DNA of 39,918 nt, from NCBI GenBank assembly GCA_964400625.1, contig CAYNUS010000011.1, forward strand, positions 1 through 39,918, in the 5' to 3' direction. How positions within the stretch are numbered: position 1 is the first letter of the stretch; each line of letters begins with the position of its first letter. This stretch comes from DYFX01 sp964400625 (GTDB taxonomy: Bacteria > Patescibacteriota > Patescibacteriia > SG8-24 > DYFX01). Under the pieces are notes generated by a model that ran no database searches, had not been told where the DNA came from, and saw only the letters and a list, made by a program, of their open reading frames with translations. Below, in pieces: positions 5,709 to 13,442 of this stretch. The translations under genes and the position numbers were made by a program.

Positions 5709-6227
5709 ATGACGCGCGAACTGACCGTCCCCGTCGCCTATGCCGCCGCGCGCGAAGCGCTCGCTTCGCGTTGTCCGGCCCCGAGACGCTCCCAGATCGA
5801 CGACGTCCTCTACCGGCGCGCCGACGGCGCCATGGCCCGCCTGCGCCGCCAGGACACGGTCACGCGCCTCAGCTGCAGCCGGCCGGATATCGGCCTCCCC
5901 GACGCCCCGGAGACCATCGTGCTCGACCACCAGGCCTCCCGGCGCCTGCTGGAGCTCTTGGGGTTCGAGGCCGCCGACCGGGTCCGGTACGTCCGGGAGA
6001 CATGGCGTTCCTGCCAATACCTGCTGCATCTCGACCGCGTGGAAGGCCTTGGAGACTTCATCACCGTCCAGGCCGAACAAGGGGCGTATCCGCACAAGAT
6101 CTACCGTAAATTAGCCCTGAAACAGCTGAGGTCCATGGGTATCGTCCCGGCGTGGACAGGGGTTGACAGTCCTAGGGGCGTCCCCTATACTGCTTCCATC
6201 ACGTCTGCGGTTTCCGCGGCGTCCTAA
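5709..6227 (+). CDS. CYTH-domain protein (triphosphate tunnel family)
   Basis: A 172-residue protein resembling CYTH/triphosphate-tunnel enzymes, which act on triphosphates such as thiamine triphosphate or inorganic tripolyphosphate. Supporting motifs are MARLRRQDT (42-50), YVRETWRSCQ (94-103) and LHLDRVEGLGDFITVQAE (106-123), with alternating basic and acidic strands. The N-terminal ExExK signature is degenerate (RELTV), so activity is uncertain. The start is 1 nt after the methyltransferase stop. The last 20 or so codons overlap the bL27 promoter, so the tail past residue about 150 is probably not part of the fold. Confidence 0.7.
   Translation: MTRELTVPVAYAAAREALASRCPAPRRSQIDDVLYRRADGAMARLRRQDTVTRLSCSRPDIGLPDAPETIVLDHQASRRLLELLGFEAADRVRYVRETWRSCQYLLHLDRVEGLGDFITVQAEQGAYPHKIYRKLALKQLRSMGIVPAWTGVDSPRGVPYTASITSAVSAAS
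6163..6191 (+). promoter_or_regulatory. Promoter of the bL27 gene with palindrome in the spacer
   Basis: TTGACA (6163-6168), 17-nt spacer, TATACT (6186-6191). An inverted repeat TAGGGG-CGT-CCCCTA (6173-6187) fills the spacer and enters the -10. The promoter lies inside the 3' end of the CYTH gene. Confidence 0.8.
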
Positions 6228-6240
6228 ATCCGACCCCCGT

Positions 6241-6525
6241 ATGGCTACAAAAAAAGCAGGAGGCTCTACACAACTTGGCCGCGATTCCGTCTCCAAGCGC
6301 CTGGGCGTGAAGCTCTACGCCGGAGCCCTCGCCAAGATCGGTTCGATCCTCGTCCGCCAGCGCGGCACGAAGGTCCACCCGGGACGCAACACCATGCGCG
6401 CCGGGGACGACACGATCTTCGCCACCGAGCGCGGCATCGTCAGCTTCCAGACCCGCAAGGCCCGCCGCTTCGACGGCAGCCTCAAGGCCCGGACCTACGT
6501 CCACGTCGACCAGAAGGACGCGTAA
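6241..6525 (+). CDS. rpmA: 50S ribosomal protein bL27
   Basis: A 94-residue bL27. Its N-terminal tail reaches the peptidyl-transferase centre. The N-terminus MATKKAGGSTQLGRDS followed by SKRLGVK is the family signature, and VRQRGTKVHPGRN and GDDTIFA are conserved. There is no N-terminal cleavage extension of the Firmicutes type, so the mature tail begins at the start codon. Upstream in-frame codons to 6163 are rejected because they overlap the promoter. No bL21 gene is adjacent, although rplU-rpmA is the common arrangement. The gene has its own promoter and terminator and so is monocistronic. Confidence 0.97.
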   Translation: MATKKAGGSTQLGRDSVSKRLGVKLYAGALAKIGSILVRQRGTKVHPGRNTMRAGDDTIFATERGIVSFQTRKARRFDGSLKARTYVHVDQKDA

Positions 6526-6537
6526 GCGCCCGCCGGA

Positions 6538-6567
6538 AAACCGCCCGTTTCGAAGGGGCGGTTTTTC
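6538..6567 (+). terminator. Terminator of the bL27 gene
   Basis: Stem ACCGCCC/GGGCGGT (6540-6546 and 6556-6562) with a 9-nt loop, then a T-run to 6566. Confidence 0.9.
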
Positions 6568-6585
6568 GTATGCCACGCGCGAGGG

Positions 6586-6614
6586 TTGACATTCCCTCGG
6601 AAAACTGGTAGCTT
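6586..6614 (+). promoter_or_regulatory. Promoter of the small acidic protein/PadR pair
   Basis: TTGACA (6586-6591), 17 nt, TAGCTT (6609-6614). GAGGG (6581-6585) and CCCTC (6594-6598) flank the -35 as an inverted repeat, a possible operator for the PadR-like regulator (inference). Confidence 0.6.
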
Positions 6615-6633
6615 CGTCCGTTAGGAGAAAAAA

Positions 6634-6891
6634 ATGACCCAGACCGTACCTTTGACGATGCAGGAGATCGACGACGGCTGGTGCCTCGAGGAGGCGCCAG
6701 CCCCGCACGAGGAGGAGCCCTACCTGGAGCTCGTCATCGCGGAGACCCCCGCCAGCGGCTTCGAGGAAGCCTTCTGGGAACAGCACGAGGGCAAACGTCT
6801 GGCCCGCCGTTACGGCGAGCCTTCCCCGCTCTTCGGACGGGGGCCGATGGCGCGCGGCACGATGCCGCCGCCCGACGCCTTCGGCTCCTGA
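6634..6891 (+). CDS. Small acidic protein, function unknown
   Basis: An 85-residue protein I do not recognise. It is rich in Glu and Asp in the first 65 residues (EIDDGWCLEEAPAPHEEEP near 11-29), has one Cys, no membrane segment and a Pro/Gly-rich tail. AGGAG lies 6 nt before the ATG, the clearest Shine-Dalgarno in this part of the window, and a promoter lies upstream, so it is very likely expressed. One base separates its stop from the PadR-like ATG. The operon layout suggests a partner or effector of that regulator, but nothing in the sequence shows this. Confidence 0.7.
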   Translation: MTQTVPLTMQEIDDGWCLEEAPAPHEEEPYLELVIAETPASGFEEAFWEQHEGKRLARRYGEPSPLFGRGPMARGTMPPPDAFGS

Positions 6892-6892
6892 C

Positions 6893-7222
6893 ATGCCGGC
6901 GCGCGGCTTCCCGCTCGACATCGACGCCATCATCCTCTTCGAGCTCGTGCGCGGCACCGGCTCCGCGCCGGAGCTCCTGCGCAAGGCCCGCGGACGCATG
7001 CGGGAGCAGGACTACAAGCTGAACTACGGCACGTGGTACCCGGCGCTCGGACGCCTCGAACGGAAGGGCCTGGTCATCGGGACCATGGTCGACGCGCCGT
7101 TCCGCCGCGGCCGCGCCGCACGCGCGAAAGTCTATCTCCTCACCGAAAAAGGCGCCGCCGAAGCGCGACGCCTTTCCTCCGTCATCCGCAAGCTCATCCT
7201 CCCACCCGAAGCGCCCGCCTGA
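6893..7222 (+). CDS. PadR-like winged-helix transcriptional regulator
   Basis: A 109-residue DNA-binding protein of PadR type. It has an N-terminal helix-turn-helix (residues about 8-62) including GTWYPALGRLERKGLV (46-61), a wing rich in Arg (FRRGRAARAKVYLLTEKG, 70-87), and a final helix (88-103) for dimerisation. The pattern YPALGRLExxGLV...Y.LTxxG is the family signature. The ligand is unknown. It is the last gene of a two-gene unit with the small acidic protein. Its stop codon lies in the loop of the terminator. Confidence 0.82.
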   Translation: MPARGFPLDIDAIILFELVRGTGSAPELLRKARGRMREQDYKLNYGTWYPALGRLERKGLVIGTMVDAPFRRGRAARAKVYLLTEKGAAEARRLSSVIRKLILPPEAPA

Positions 7223-7234
7223 GCGGGCGTTTTT
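7212..7234 (+). terminator. Terminator of the PadR-like gene
   Basis: A 7-bp stem CGCCCGC/GCGGGCG (7212-7218 and 7223-7229) with loop CTGA containing the stop codon, then five T (7230-7234). It sits at the convergent junction with pyrG. Confidence 0.9.
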
Positions 7235-8856
7235 CATTTCCCGATCGCCGCCTTGATGAAGGCGTTGAAGAGCGGGTGCGGGCGGAGCGGGCGGCTCTTG
7301 AATTCCGGGTGGAACTGCACGCCGACGAAGAACGGGTGGTCGGCGATCTCGACGATCTCGACCAGCGATCCGTCCGGCGAGGTCCCGGCGATCGTGAGTC
7401 CCGCCTTCTCGAAGCGCTCGCGGTAGTCGCCGTTGAACTCGTAGCGGTGGCGGTGGCGCTCGGTGACTTCCCGCTTGCCGTAGGCCTTGCGGGAATGCGT
7501 CTTGGGCGTGAGCGTGCAGGCGTAGGAGCCGAGGCGCATGGTGCCGCCGAACTTCTTCCTCATCACCACGGCTTCCTGCTCGGGCATGATGTGGATGACG
7601 GGATGCGCCGTCTCGGGATTCACCTCGGTCGTGTGGGCCTCCTTGAGCCCGGCCACGTGGCGCGCGAACTCGATCGTGGCCAGCTGCATGCCGTAGCACA
7701 GGCCGAAATACGGGATCTTCTTCTCGCGCGCGTAGCGGATGACCGCGATCTTGCCCTCGATGCCGCGGCTGCCGAAACCGCCCGGCACGAGGATGCCGTC
7801 GTAGCCGGCGAGCTCCTTGAGCTTCTCCGGATGCGCTTCGAACTCCGTCGAATCCAGCCAGTCGAGCTGCGGATCGACGCCGTTATGCCACGCGGCGGCC
7901 TTGATGGCCTCGATGACGGAGATGTAGGCGTCGGTCAGCGAGAAATCGCCGCTCGCGAAATACTTGCCGACGACGGCGATCTTCACGGGCTTCTTGGGCG
8001 CGTGGATGGTCTTCACGAGCTTCGCCCAGTCCTTGAGGTCGTTGCGCTGACGGGCGCGCAGGCCGAATTTCGAAAGGATGCGCTTGCCGACCTGGTCCTG
8101 CTCGAAGTTGAGCGGCACGTCGTAGACCGAGGCGGCGTCCGGCGCGGAGATGACGTCGCGCTCGTCGATGTTGCAGAACTGCGAGAGCTTGCGCTTGCGC
8201 GGCTCGTCGAGCGGACGCGAGGCGCGCGCGATGATGAAGTCCGGCTGGATGCCGGCGGAGTTCAGGGTGCGCACGGCGTACTGCGTAGGCTTCGTCTTCA
8301 TCTCGCCGAGGTTGAACGGGATCGGCAGGTACGAGACGAGCACGAAAAGCACGTCCTTGGGGTTCTTGAGGTGCATCATGCGCGCCGCCTCGAGGAACAG
8401 GATGTTCTGGTATTCGCCGACCGTGCCGCCGATCTCCACCATGCAGACGTCCGCGTGCGATTCCTTGGCGGCGCGGCGGATGCGGCGCACGACCTCCTCC
8501 GGCACGTGCGGCACCACCTCGACGGTGCGGCCGCCGTATTCCAGGTTGCGCTCGCGCTCGATGACCTCGCGATAGACGCGGCCGGTCGTCATGTAGTTCA
8601 CCGAGGTGATGTCGGTGTCGAGGAAGCGCTCGTAGTTGCCGATGTCCTGGTCCGTCTCGTCGCCGTCCTCGGTGACGAAGACCTCGCCGTGCTCCACCGG
8701 GTTCATCGTGCCGGCGTCGACGTTGATGTACGGGTCGACCTTCACGGCGGTGACGCGGAAGCCTTTCGACTGGAGGATGCGGCCGATCGAGGCGGTGGCG
8801 GTGCCTTTGCCGACGCCGCTCATGACGCCTCCGACCACGAAGATGAACTTGGACAT
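7234..8856 (-). CDS. pyrG: CTP synthase
   Basis: A 540-residue CTP synthase making CTP from UTP, ATP and glutamine. The N-terminal synthetase domain has the P-loop-like GGVMSGVGKG (9-18) and KVDPYINVDAGTMNP. The C-terminal class I glutamine amidotransferase has GLCYGMQ with nucleophile Cys387, and QFHPEF with His516 and Glu518. Length matches the family. GGVMSGVGKG and GLCYGMQ differ slightly from the usual GGVVSSLGKG and GICLGMQ, but catalytic residues are kept. It is the last gene of the murA-S41 protease-Nudix-pyrG operon, 13 bp after the Nudix gene. Confidence 0.97.
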   Translation of the reverse strand: MSKFIFVVGGVMSGVGKGTATASIGRILQSKGFRVTAVKVDPYINVDAGTMNPVEHGEVFVTEDGDETDQDIGNYERFLDTDITSVNYMTTGRVYREVIERERNLEYGGRTVEVVPHVPEEVVRRIRRAAKESHADVCMVEIGGTVGEYQNILFLEAARMMHLKNPKDVLFVLVSYLPIPFNLGEMKTKPTQYAVRTLNSAGIQPDFIIARASRPLDEPRKRKLSQFCNIDERDVISAPDAASVYDVPLNFEQDQVGKRILSKFGLRARQRNDLKDWAKLVKTIHAPKKPVKIAVVGKYFASGDFSLTDAYISVIEAIKAAAWHNGVDPQLDWLDSTEFEAHPEKLKELAGYDGILVPGGFGSRGIEGKIAVIRYAREKKIPYFGLCYGMQLATIEFARHVAGLKEAHTTEVNPETAHPVIHIMPEQEAVVMRKKFGGTMRLGSYACTLTPKTHSRKAYGKREVTERHRHRYEFNGDYRERFEKAGLTIAGTSPDGSLVEIVEIADHPFFVGVQFHPEFKSRPLRPHPLFNAFIKAAIGK

Positions 8857-8869
8857 GGCGCTGGACGGG

Positions 8870-9454
8870 TTAAGGACGAGGTTTCGGCGGGTGGGATTGG
8901 GGCTGAGTCGGCGGCTGAGGCTTCGCGACGGCCGGCGGGCGGCGCACGCCGAGGGTGATGAGCGCCTTCTCGAGCACCGGACGCACGTCCTCGTAGCTCG
9001 ATTTCTGCATCGCCTCGCGCGGATCGACCCAGATGATCTTGCGGATCTTCTCGTTCTTCTGCGGGGAGCCCCATTCGCCGGAGGGCGCCTCCATCAGGAA
9101 ATAATGCACGAACTTGTGGATGAGCATGCCCTTGCTGCCCACGCGGTACTTCTCGCGGAACCAGAAATCGATGGTGCCGAGCGGCTGGCGCAGCTTGAGG
9201 CCGCGCAGCGACATCTCCTCGGCGGTCTCGCGGAGCGCGGCCTGCTCGATGGTCTCCCCCGGTTCGACGTGGCCCTTGGCGAAGGTCCACTTGGCGAAGG
9301 GATCGAGCATGAGCGACATCTTGAGGCCCTTCCGGGTGCGCTTGTAGACGATGCCGCCGGCCGAGATCTCGACCTGCACGCGCGGCGGCTTGCCTCCGCC
9401 CTTGCGTTGTCCGTTGCGCGGCTGGCGCCGCTGGTGCTGTGCGGGTGGCTGCAT
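8870..9454 (-). CDS. Nudix hydrolase
   Basis: A 194-residue protein with a basic, Gln/Arg/Gly-rich N-terminal extension (1-25) and a Nudix fold. The Nudix box runs from Gly61 (GHVEPGETIE) to RETAEEMSL (75-83). The catalytic REXXEE is intact, but the late Gly is Ser82. Family members cleave nucleoside diphosphates linked to another moiety; substrate unknown. It starts 1 nt after the stop of the S41 protease gene and precedes pyrG, so translation is probably coupled. The C-terminus is Pro/Gln-rich (RRPPAVAKPQPPTQPQ) and looks disordered. Confidence 0.85.
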   Translation of the reverse strand: MQPPAQHQRRQPRNGQRKGGGKPPRVQVEISAGGIVYKRTRKGLKMSLMLDPFAKWTFAKGHVEPGETIEQAALRETAEEMSLRGLKLRQPLGTIDFWFREKYRVGSKGMLIHKFVHYFLMEAPSGEWGSPQKNEKIRKIIWVDPREAMQKSSYEDVRPVLEKALITLGVRRPPAVAKPQPPTQPQSHPPKPRP

Positions 9455-9455
9455 A

Positions 9456-10775
9456 TCACTCGGCGGCTTCTTCCTTCGGTTCCGACGGAGGCGGCACGAC
9501 CCCGTCGAACCAGGCGAAGGCCGCGTCCGACTGCGGATCTTCGTCGTTCTCGTAGTCCTCTTCGGTGCGGTCGACCTCGTGGTCCGGCGCGATGCCTTCG
9601 ACGTTGATGTTGGCGCCCTTGGGCGTGAGCCACTCGGCGATCGTGAGCTTCACCGAGGAGCCGTCGTCGAGCTCGATGAGATCCTGCACGGAGCCCTTGC
9701 CGAAGGTCTGGGTGCCGATCAGGACGGCCTTGCCGTGGTCCTTGAGCGCGCCGGCGACGATTTCCGACGCCGAAGCCGAGCCGCCGTTCACGAGGACGAC
9801 GGTCGGGATGTCCTTGAGCCGGCCGCGGCCGTTGGCGCGGTGGTCTTCCGTGGAGCCGTCCGAATAGCGTTCGGAGACGGCGACCTCGCCGGGCACCCAT
9901 TCGCCGAGCATGAGCACCGCGGCGTCGAGATAGCCGCCCGGGTTGTTGCGCAGGTCGAGCACGATGCCGTCGACGTCGCGCGCGACGATCTGCGTCACGC
10001 CGTCGAGGAAGCGGTCGAAGGTGTCGCCGTTGAAGTGCGAGATCTTGATGACGGCGAGCTTCTTGCCTTTGGGCGACGTCGCGTAGGAGATCTTGGCGCT
10101 CTGGACGGCGATGGTGTCGCGCACGATCTCGAAGACGCGCGGTTCGGATTCGTTCCCGCGCAGGACGTGCAGCTTGACCTTCGTGCCCTTGTCGCCGCGG
10201 ATGCGGGAGACGGCGTCGTCGATGGCCATGCCGGTCGTGTCGATCTCGTCGATGCCGATGATGCGGTCGCTCGCCATGAGGCCGGCCTTCTCCGCGGGGG
10301 AATCCGGGAGCGGCGCGATGACGACGAGGTTCCCTTTCTTGATGCCGATCTCGGCGCCGATGCCTTCGAACTTGCCGGAGAGCTCCTGCGCGAACTCCTC
10401 GCTCGCGACGGGTTCAAGGAAGACGGAATGCGGGTCGCCGAGCGAGGCGACCATGCCCATGAGCGCGCCGTAGAACATCTTCTTCTCGTCGACGGGCTGT
10501 TTGGCGTAGCGGTCCTTGATGAGGTGCCAGGTGTCCCAGAAAAGCTCGAAATCGACCGTGCCTCCGGAGAGGTCCAGGCCATCGTTCACGAACTCGACGG
10601 AGCCCGAGGCGGAACCGGTCCGCTTCGAAGGCTCGGCGTTCGCGCCCAGGCGGTAGCCCCACAGGAAAGAGGCCGCCACGAACACGAGCGCCAGGTAGAT
10701 GCCGACGACCCGGCGGGCGCGGCCGTGTTCCGGCACGGCGGGGCGGGCGTTTTCGCGGTCGAAAGGATTGGTCAT
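9456..10775 (-). CDS. S41 family C-terminal processing peptidase (CtpA-like)
   Basis: A 439-residue membrane-anchored serine protease. One N-terminal membrane segment (about 23-40) is followed by an extracytoplasmic domain with a PDZ (about 120-200; IGAEIGIKKG...VVIAPLPDSPAEKAGL). The tail-specific protease core has GGSASASEIV (331-340, nucleophile Ser in SASASE) and catalytic Lys360 in TFGKGSVQ. The C-terminus is acidic. The start at 10775 lies 4 nt after the murA stop; an in-frame extension to 10871 would overlap murA and is rejected. It is part of the murA operon, suggesting a link to envelope maintenance. Confidence 0.92.
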   Translation of the reverse strand: MTNPFDRENARPAVPEHGRARRVVGIYLALVFVAASFLWGYRLGANAEPSKRTGSASGSVEFVNDGLDLSGGTVDFELFWDTWHLIKDRYAKQPVDEKKMFYGALMGMVASLGDPHSVFLEPVASEEFAQELSGKFEGIGAEIGIKKGNLVVIAPLPDSPAEKAGLMASDRIIGIDEIDTTGMAIDDAVSRIRGDKGTKVKLHVLRGNESEPRVFEIVRDTIAVQSAKISYATSPKGKKLAVIKISHFNGDTFDRFLDGVTQIVARDVDGIVLDLRNNPGGYLDAAVLMLGEWVPGEVAVSERYSDGSTEDHRANGRGRLKDIPTVVLVNGGSASASEIVAGALKDHGKAVLIGTQTFGKGSVQDLIELDDGSSVKLTIAEWLTPKGANINVEGIAPDHEVDRTEEDYENDEDPQSDAAFAWFDGVVPPPSEPKEEAAE

Positions 10776-10779
10776 GGGT

Positions 10780-12042
10780 TCAGGCTTCGTTTTCCCGGGA
10801 AATGGAGGCGCCGACCTCGGCGAAGCGCGCTTCGATGCGCTCGTAGCCGCGGTCGATGATCTCGGCGTCATGCAGGACGGTCTCCCCGTCGGCCAGGATG
10901 CCGGCCAGGAGGAGCGTCGCGCCGGCGCGGAGGTCCAGGCTCTTGATGTCCTGGCCGTAGAGCGGGGTCGGGCCGCTGATGAGGACGCGGTGCGGATCGC
11001 ACACGACGGCGTTCGCCCCCATCTTAACGAGTTCGTTGACGAAACCGAAACGGCCTTCGTACATCGGCTCGTGGATCATGCTGGTGCCGGCGCACTGGGT
11101 GGCGAGCACGCCGAAGGGGGCCATGAGGTCGGTGGGGAGCCCCGGATACGGCATCGACTGGAACTTGAAGGCCTTGAGCGCGCCCTGCGCGGTCACGCGG
11201 ACGGAATCCTGCGCGACCTCGACGTTCGCGCCGATGGCCTCGAGGCGCTGGATGACGACGTCGAGGTGGTCCGGACGGACGCTCTCGATCGTCAGGTCGC
11301 CGCGCGTGAGCGCCGCCGCCACCATGAAGGTGCCGGCCTCGATCTGGTCCGGGATGATCGCGTGCGTCGCGCCATGGAGCTTCGCGACGCCGTCGATCGT
11401 GACGACGTGCGTGCCGTGGCCCTGGATGCGCGCGCCCATGGCGTTCAGGAAGTCGCCGAGGTCCTGGACGTGCGGTTCGGCGGCGGCGAGCTTGATCGTG
11501 GTGCGGCCTTCGGCGAGCGCGGCGGCCATCATCAGGTTCTCGGTGGCCGTCACGGAGAATTCCGGCAGGACGACCGTGCGCCCGACGAGCTTGTCGGCGC
11601 TGAGCCGGTAGCCTTCCTTGCCGCGTTCGCAGGCGGCGCCGAGCGAGGTGAGCGCGACGAGATGCGTGTCGAGCGGACGGTTGCCGATGATGCAGCCGCC
11701 CGGTTCGGGCAGTTCGACCTCGCGGAAACGGGCGAGCATGGGGCCCAAAAACAAAACCGACGAACGCATGCTGCGCATCGCCTTCCTGTCCAGTTTCGCG
11801 GGATCGGCGCCTTTCGGCTCGATCTTCAGGTCGTGGTCCCCTACCCAGTCGGCGCTGACGCCGAGGCTCCTCAGGATGTCGAGCATGCGCTCGACGTCGC
11901 GGATGCGAGGCACGTTCTTGAGGAGGCTGGGCTCGTCGGTGAGAAGCGTGGCCGCCAAAATCGGCGTCGCCGCGTTCTTCATGCCCGCGACCCGGAGCCG
12001 TCCGCGGAGTTTCTTTCCGCCTTGAATTCGGAGCCGGCTCAT
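10780..12042 (-). CDS. murA: UDP-N-acetylglucosamine 1-carboxyvinyltransferase
   Basis: A 420-residue enzyme of the first committed peptidoglycan step, adding enolpyruvate from PEP to UDP-GlcNAc. Seen: Lys22-Asn23 in MKNAATPILAATLL, the catalytic loop PGGCIIGNRPLDTHL with Cys117 (the fosfomycin-target position), and YPGLPTDLMAPF. Length and motifs match bacterial MurA. With Cys rather than Asp at 117, fosfomycin sensitivity would be expected. First gene of a four-gene operon, transcribed divergently from the PEGA-domain gene with only 33 bp between starts. No Shine-Dalgarno is visible. Confidence 0.97.
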   Translation of the reverse strand: MSRLRIQGGKKLRGRLRVAGMKNAATPILAATLLTDEPSLLKNVPRIRDVERMLDILRSLGVSADWVGDHDLKIEPKGADPAKLDRKAMRSMRSSVLFLGPMLARFREVELPEPGGCIIGNRPLDTHLVALTSLGAACERGKEGYRLSADKLVGRTVVLPEFSVTATENLMMAAALAEGRTTIKLAAAEPHVQDLGDFLNAMGARIQGHGTHVVTIDGVAKLHGATHAIIPDQIEAGTFMVAAALTRGDLTIESVRPDHLDVVIQRLEAIGANVEVAQDSVRVTAQGALKAFKFQSMPYPGLPTDLMAPFGVLATQCAGTSMIHEPMYEGRFGFVNELVKMGANAVVCDPHRVLISGPTPLYGQDIKSLDLRAGATLLLAGILADGETVLHDAEIIDRGYERIEARFAEVGASISRENEA

Positions 12043-12091
12043 AGTACGATTCGCTTGAAATCAGCGTACTCCTTTATGAACCCGCGCGCAA
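12022..12091. promoter_or_regulatory. Compact divergent promoter pair
   Basis: Plus strand: TTGAAT (12022-12027), 17 nt, TACGAT (12045-12050). Minus strand: TTGCGC (12091-12086), 17 nt, TACGCT (12068-12063). The two -10 boxes lie in the arms of an inverted repeat AGTACG/CGTACT (12043-12048 and 12065-12070). Each -35 lies inside the other gene's coding region. Confidence 0.55.
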
Positions 12092-13413
12092 GACGCATCC
12101 TCCGAAGGACCTTCATCGCGGCGTTCTTCATCATCGCCCCGGCCATCATCCTGTCCACGGCGGGGTACCGGTACAACTTTTCGCGCCAAAGGTTCGAACG
12201 GACGGGCGTCATGCTCGTCGAATCCCGCCCGACGGGCGCCACGATCTCGCTCGGCGGCAAGGTCCAGAAGTCCCAGACGCCGGCGCGCCTCCAGAAGCTT
12301 TCGCCGGGGCCGTATGCCATCCGCGTCGAGAAGGCCGGGTACCGCGCCTGGGAGAAGACCGTGACGATCCGAAGCCGCGAGACGACCTTCCTGAACGAGA
12401 TCGCGCTCTTCCGCGACGCGTCGCCCGCGCTCTACGTCGAGGCCGGCACGACGAGCGGCGAGACGTTCTCGCACGACGCCCGCTACGCCGCCGCCGTCAC
12501 CTCGACGCGTTCCGGTTCCGAACTCGTCATCGTCGACCTGCGCGACGGGACGGAGATGCGGCCGTACCGCGCGAGCGTCGAGGCCTCCGAACTGAAGCTC
12601 GCCTGGTCGCGCGACGGCCGGCGCCTGCTCGTCGTGCGCGGCGGCCGCGCGCCCGAGCATCTCCTCTGGGACGCCTCCGCGCCCGAAGGCATGCGCGACC
12701 TCTCGGAGGCGGCGGAGCTCGCCATCGACGCCGCCGCCTGGGCGCAGGACACCGACCGCCTCTACGCCGCGTCCGAGGGCACGCTCTATGAGGTCGATCT
12801 CGCGTTCGGCATCGCCTCGCCCGTCGGGCCGGCACCCGCCGCGATGGTCATCGCCGACGGCGCCGTCTACGGCATCGCGGGCGGAAGTCCCGCGACGCTC
12901 GTGCGCCACCGCCTGCGCGAGGACGCCTACGAGACGGTCGCCGAGCTCCCTTCGTCCGACTTCGTCCCGCTCCCGGGCCGCGACCGGAAGATCGCCTACG
13001 TCTCTTCCGCCGGCGAACGGCTCTTCGTCATCGATCCGGCATCGGATCGGAAGGACGCCTTCGAGGGGCGCGGCCGCGGCGGCGCCTGGTCGTCGGACGG
13101 CGCGCGCCTGCTCTACTGGAACGACCTCGAAGTGCACGTCTACGACGCCGCGGGCGGCTCCGACGCGCTCATCACGCGCCTCTCCGGACCGATCCGGCAG
13201 GCCGCCTGGCACCGTCCCGAATGGAACGCCCTCTACGCTTCCGGCGGCGCCCTCTACGCCGTCGAGAGCGCGGACCGCTTCGGCCGCGTGACCGTGCCGC
13301 TCGGCGCCTTCGACGACCTGCGCGCCTTCGCGGCGAGCCGGAACGGCGACTGGCTCTACGCCTTCGGCACGCGCGGCGGCCGGAGCGGCCTCTGGCGCCT
13401 GCGCCTGCGCTGA
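12076..13413 (+). CDS. Membrane-anchored PEGA-domain protein with beta-propeller-like region
   Basis: A 445-residue protein. An N-terminal membrane segment (about 11-29) leads into a PEGA domain (about 44-105; VESRPTGATISLGGK and GPYAIRVEKAGYRAWEKTV). About 330 residues of repeated strands with WSRDGRRLL, WSSDGARLLYW and SRNGDWLYAF motifs follow, typical of WD40/TolB-like propeller blades. It probably lies outside the membrane and may bind protein or glycan ligands; no enzymatic motif is seen. The start is the ATG that begins the membrane segment; the frame upstream is open by chance over antisense murA. Confidence 0.8.
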   Translation: MNPRARRILRRTFIAAFFIIAPAIILSTAGYRYNFSRQRFERTGVMLVESRPTGATISLGGKVQKSQTPARLQKLSPGPYAIRVEKAGYRAWEKTVTIRSRETTFLNEIALFRDASPALYVEAGTTSGETFSHDARYAAAVTSTRSGSELVIVDLRDGTEMRPYRASVEASELKLAWSRDGRRLLVVRGGRAPEHLLWDASAPEGMRDLSEAAELAIDAAAWAQDTDRLYAASEGTLYEVDLAFGIASPVGPAPAAMVIADGAVYGIAGGSPATLVRHRLREDAYETVAELPSSDFVPLPGRDRKIAYVSSAGERLFVIDPASDRKDAFEGRGRGGAWSSDGARLLYWNDLEVHVYDAAGGSDALITRLSGPIRQAAWHRPEWNALYASGGALYAVESADRFGRVTVPLGAFDDLRAFAASRNGDWLYAFGTRGGRSGLWRLRLR

Positions 13414-13420
13414 AACGGCG

Positions 13421-13442
13421 AAACCGGCCTCGCGGCCGGTTT
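13421..13442. terminator. Bidirectional terminator
   Basis: A perfect 9-bp stem AAACCGGCC/GGCCGGTTT (13421-13429 and 13434-13442), loop TCGC. The plus strand continues with T for the PEGA gene; the minus strand serves the convergent RmlA gene, whose TAA begins at 13444. Confidence 0.85.

Noticed and set aside
6163..6240. N-terminal extension of bL27
   Set aside because: It would translate the promoter; the family N-terminus starts at ATG 6241.
10699..13413. A 904-codon plus-strand frame ending with the PEGA protein
   Set aside because: Its first half is antisense to murA. The membrane segment and PEGA domain begin at ATG 12076.
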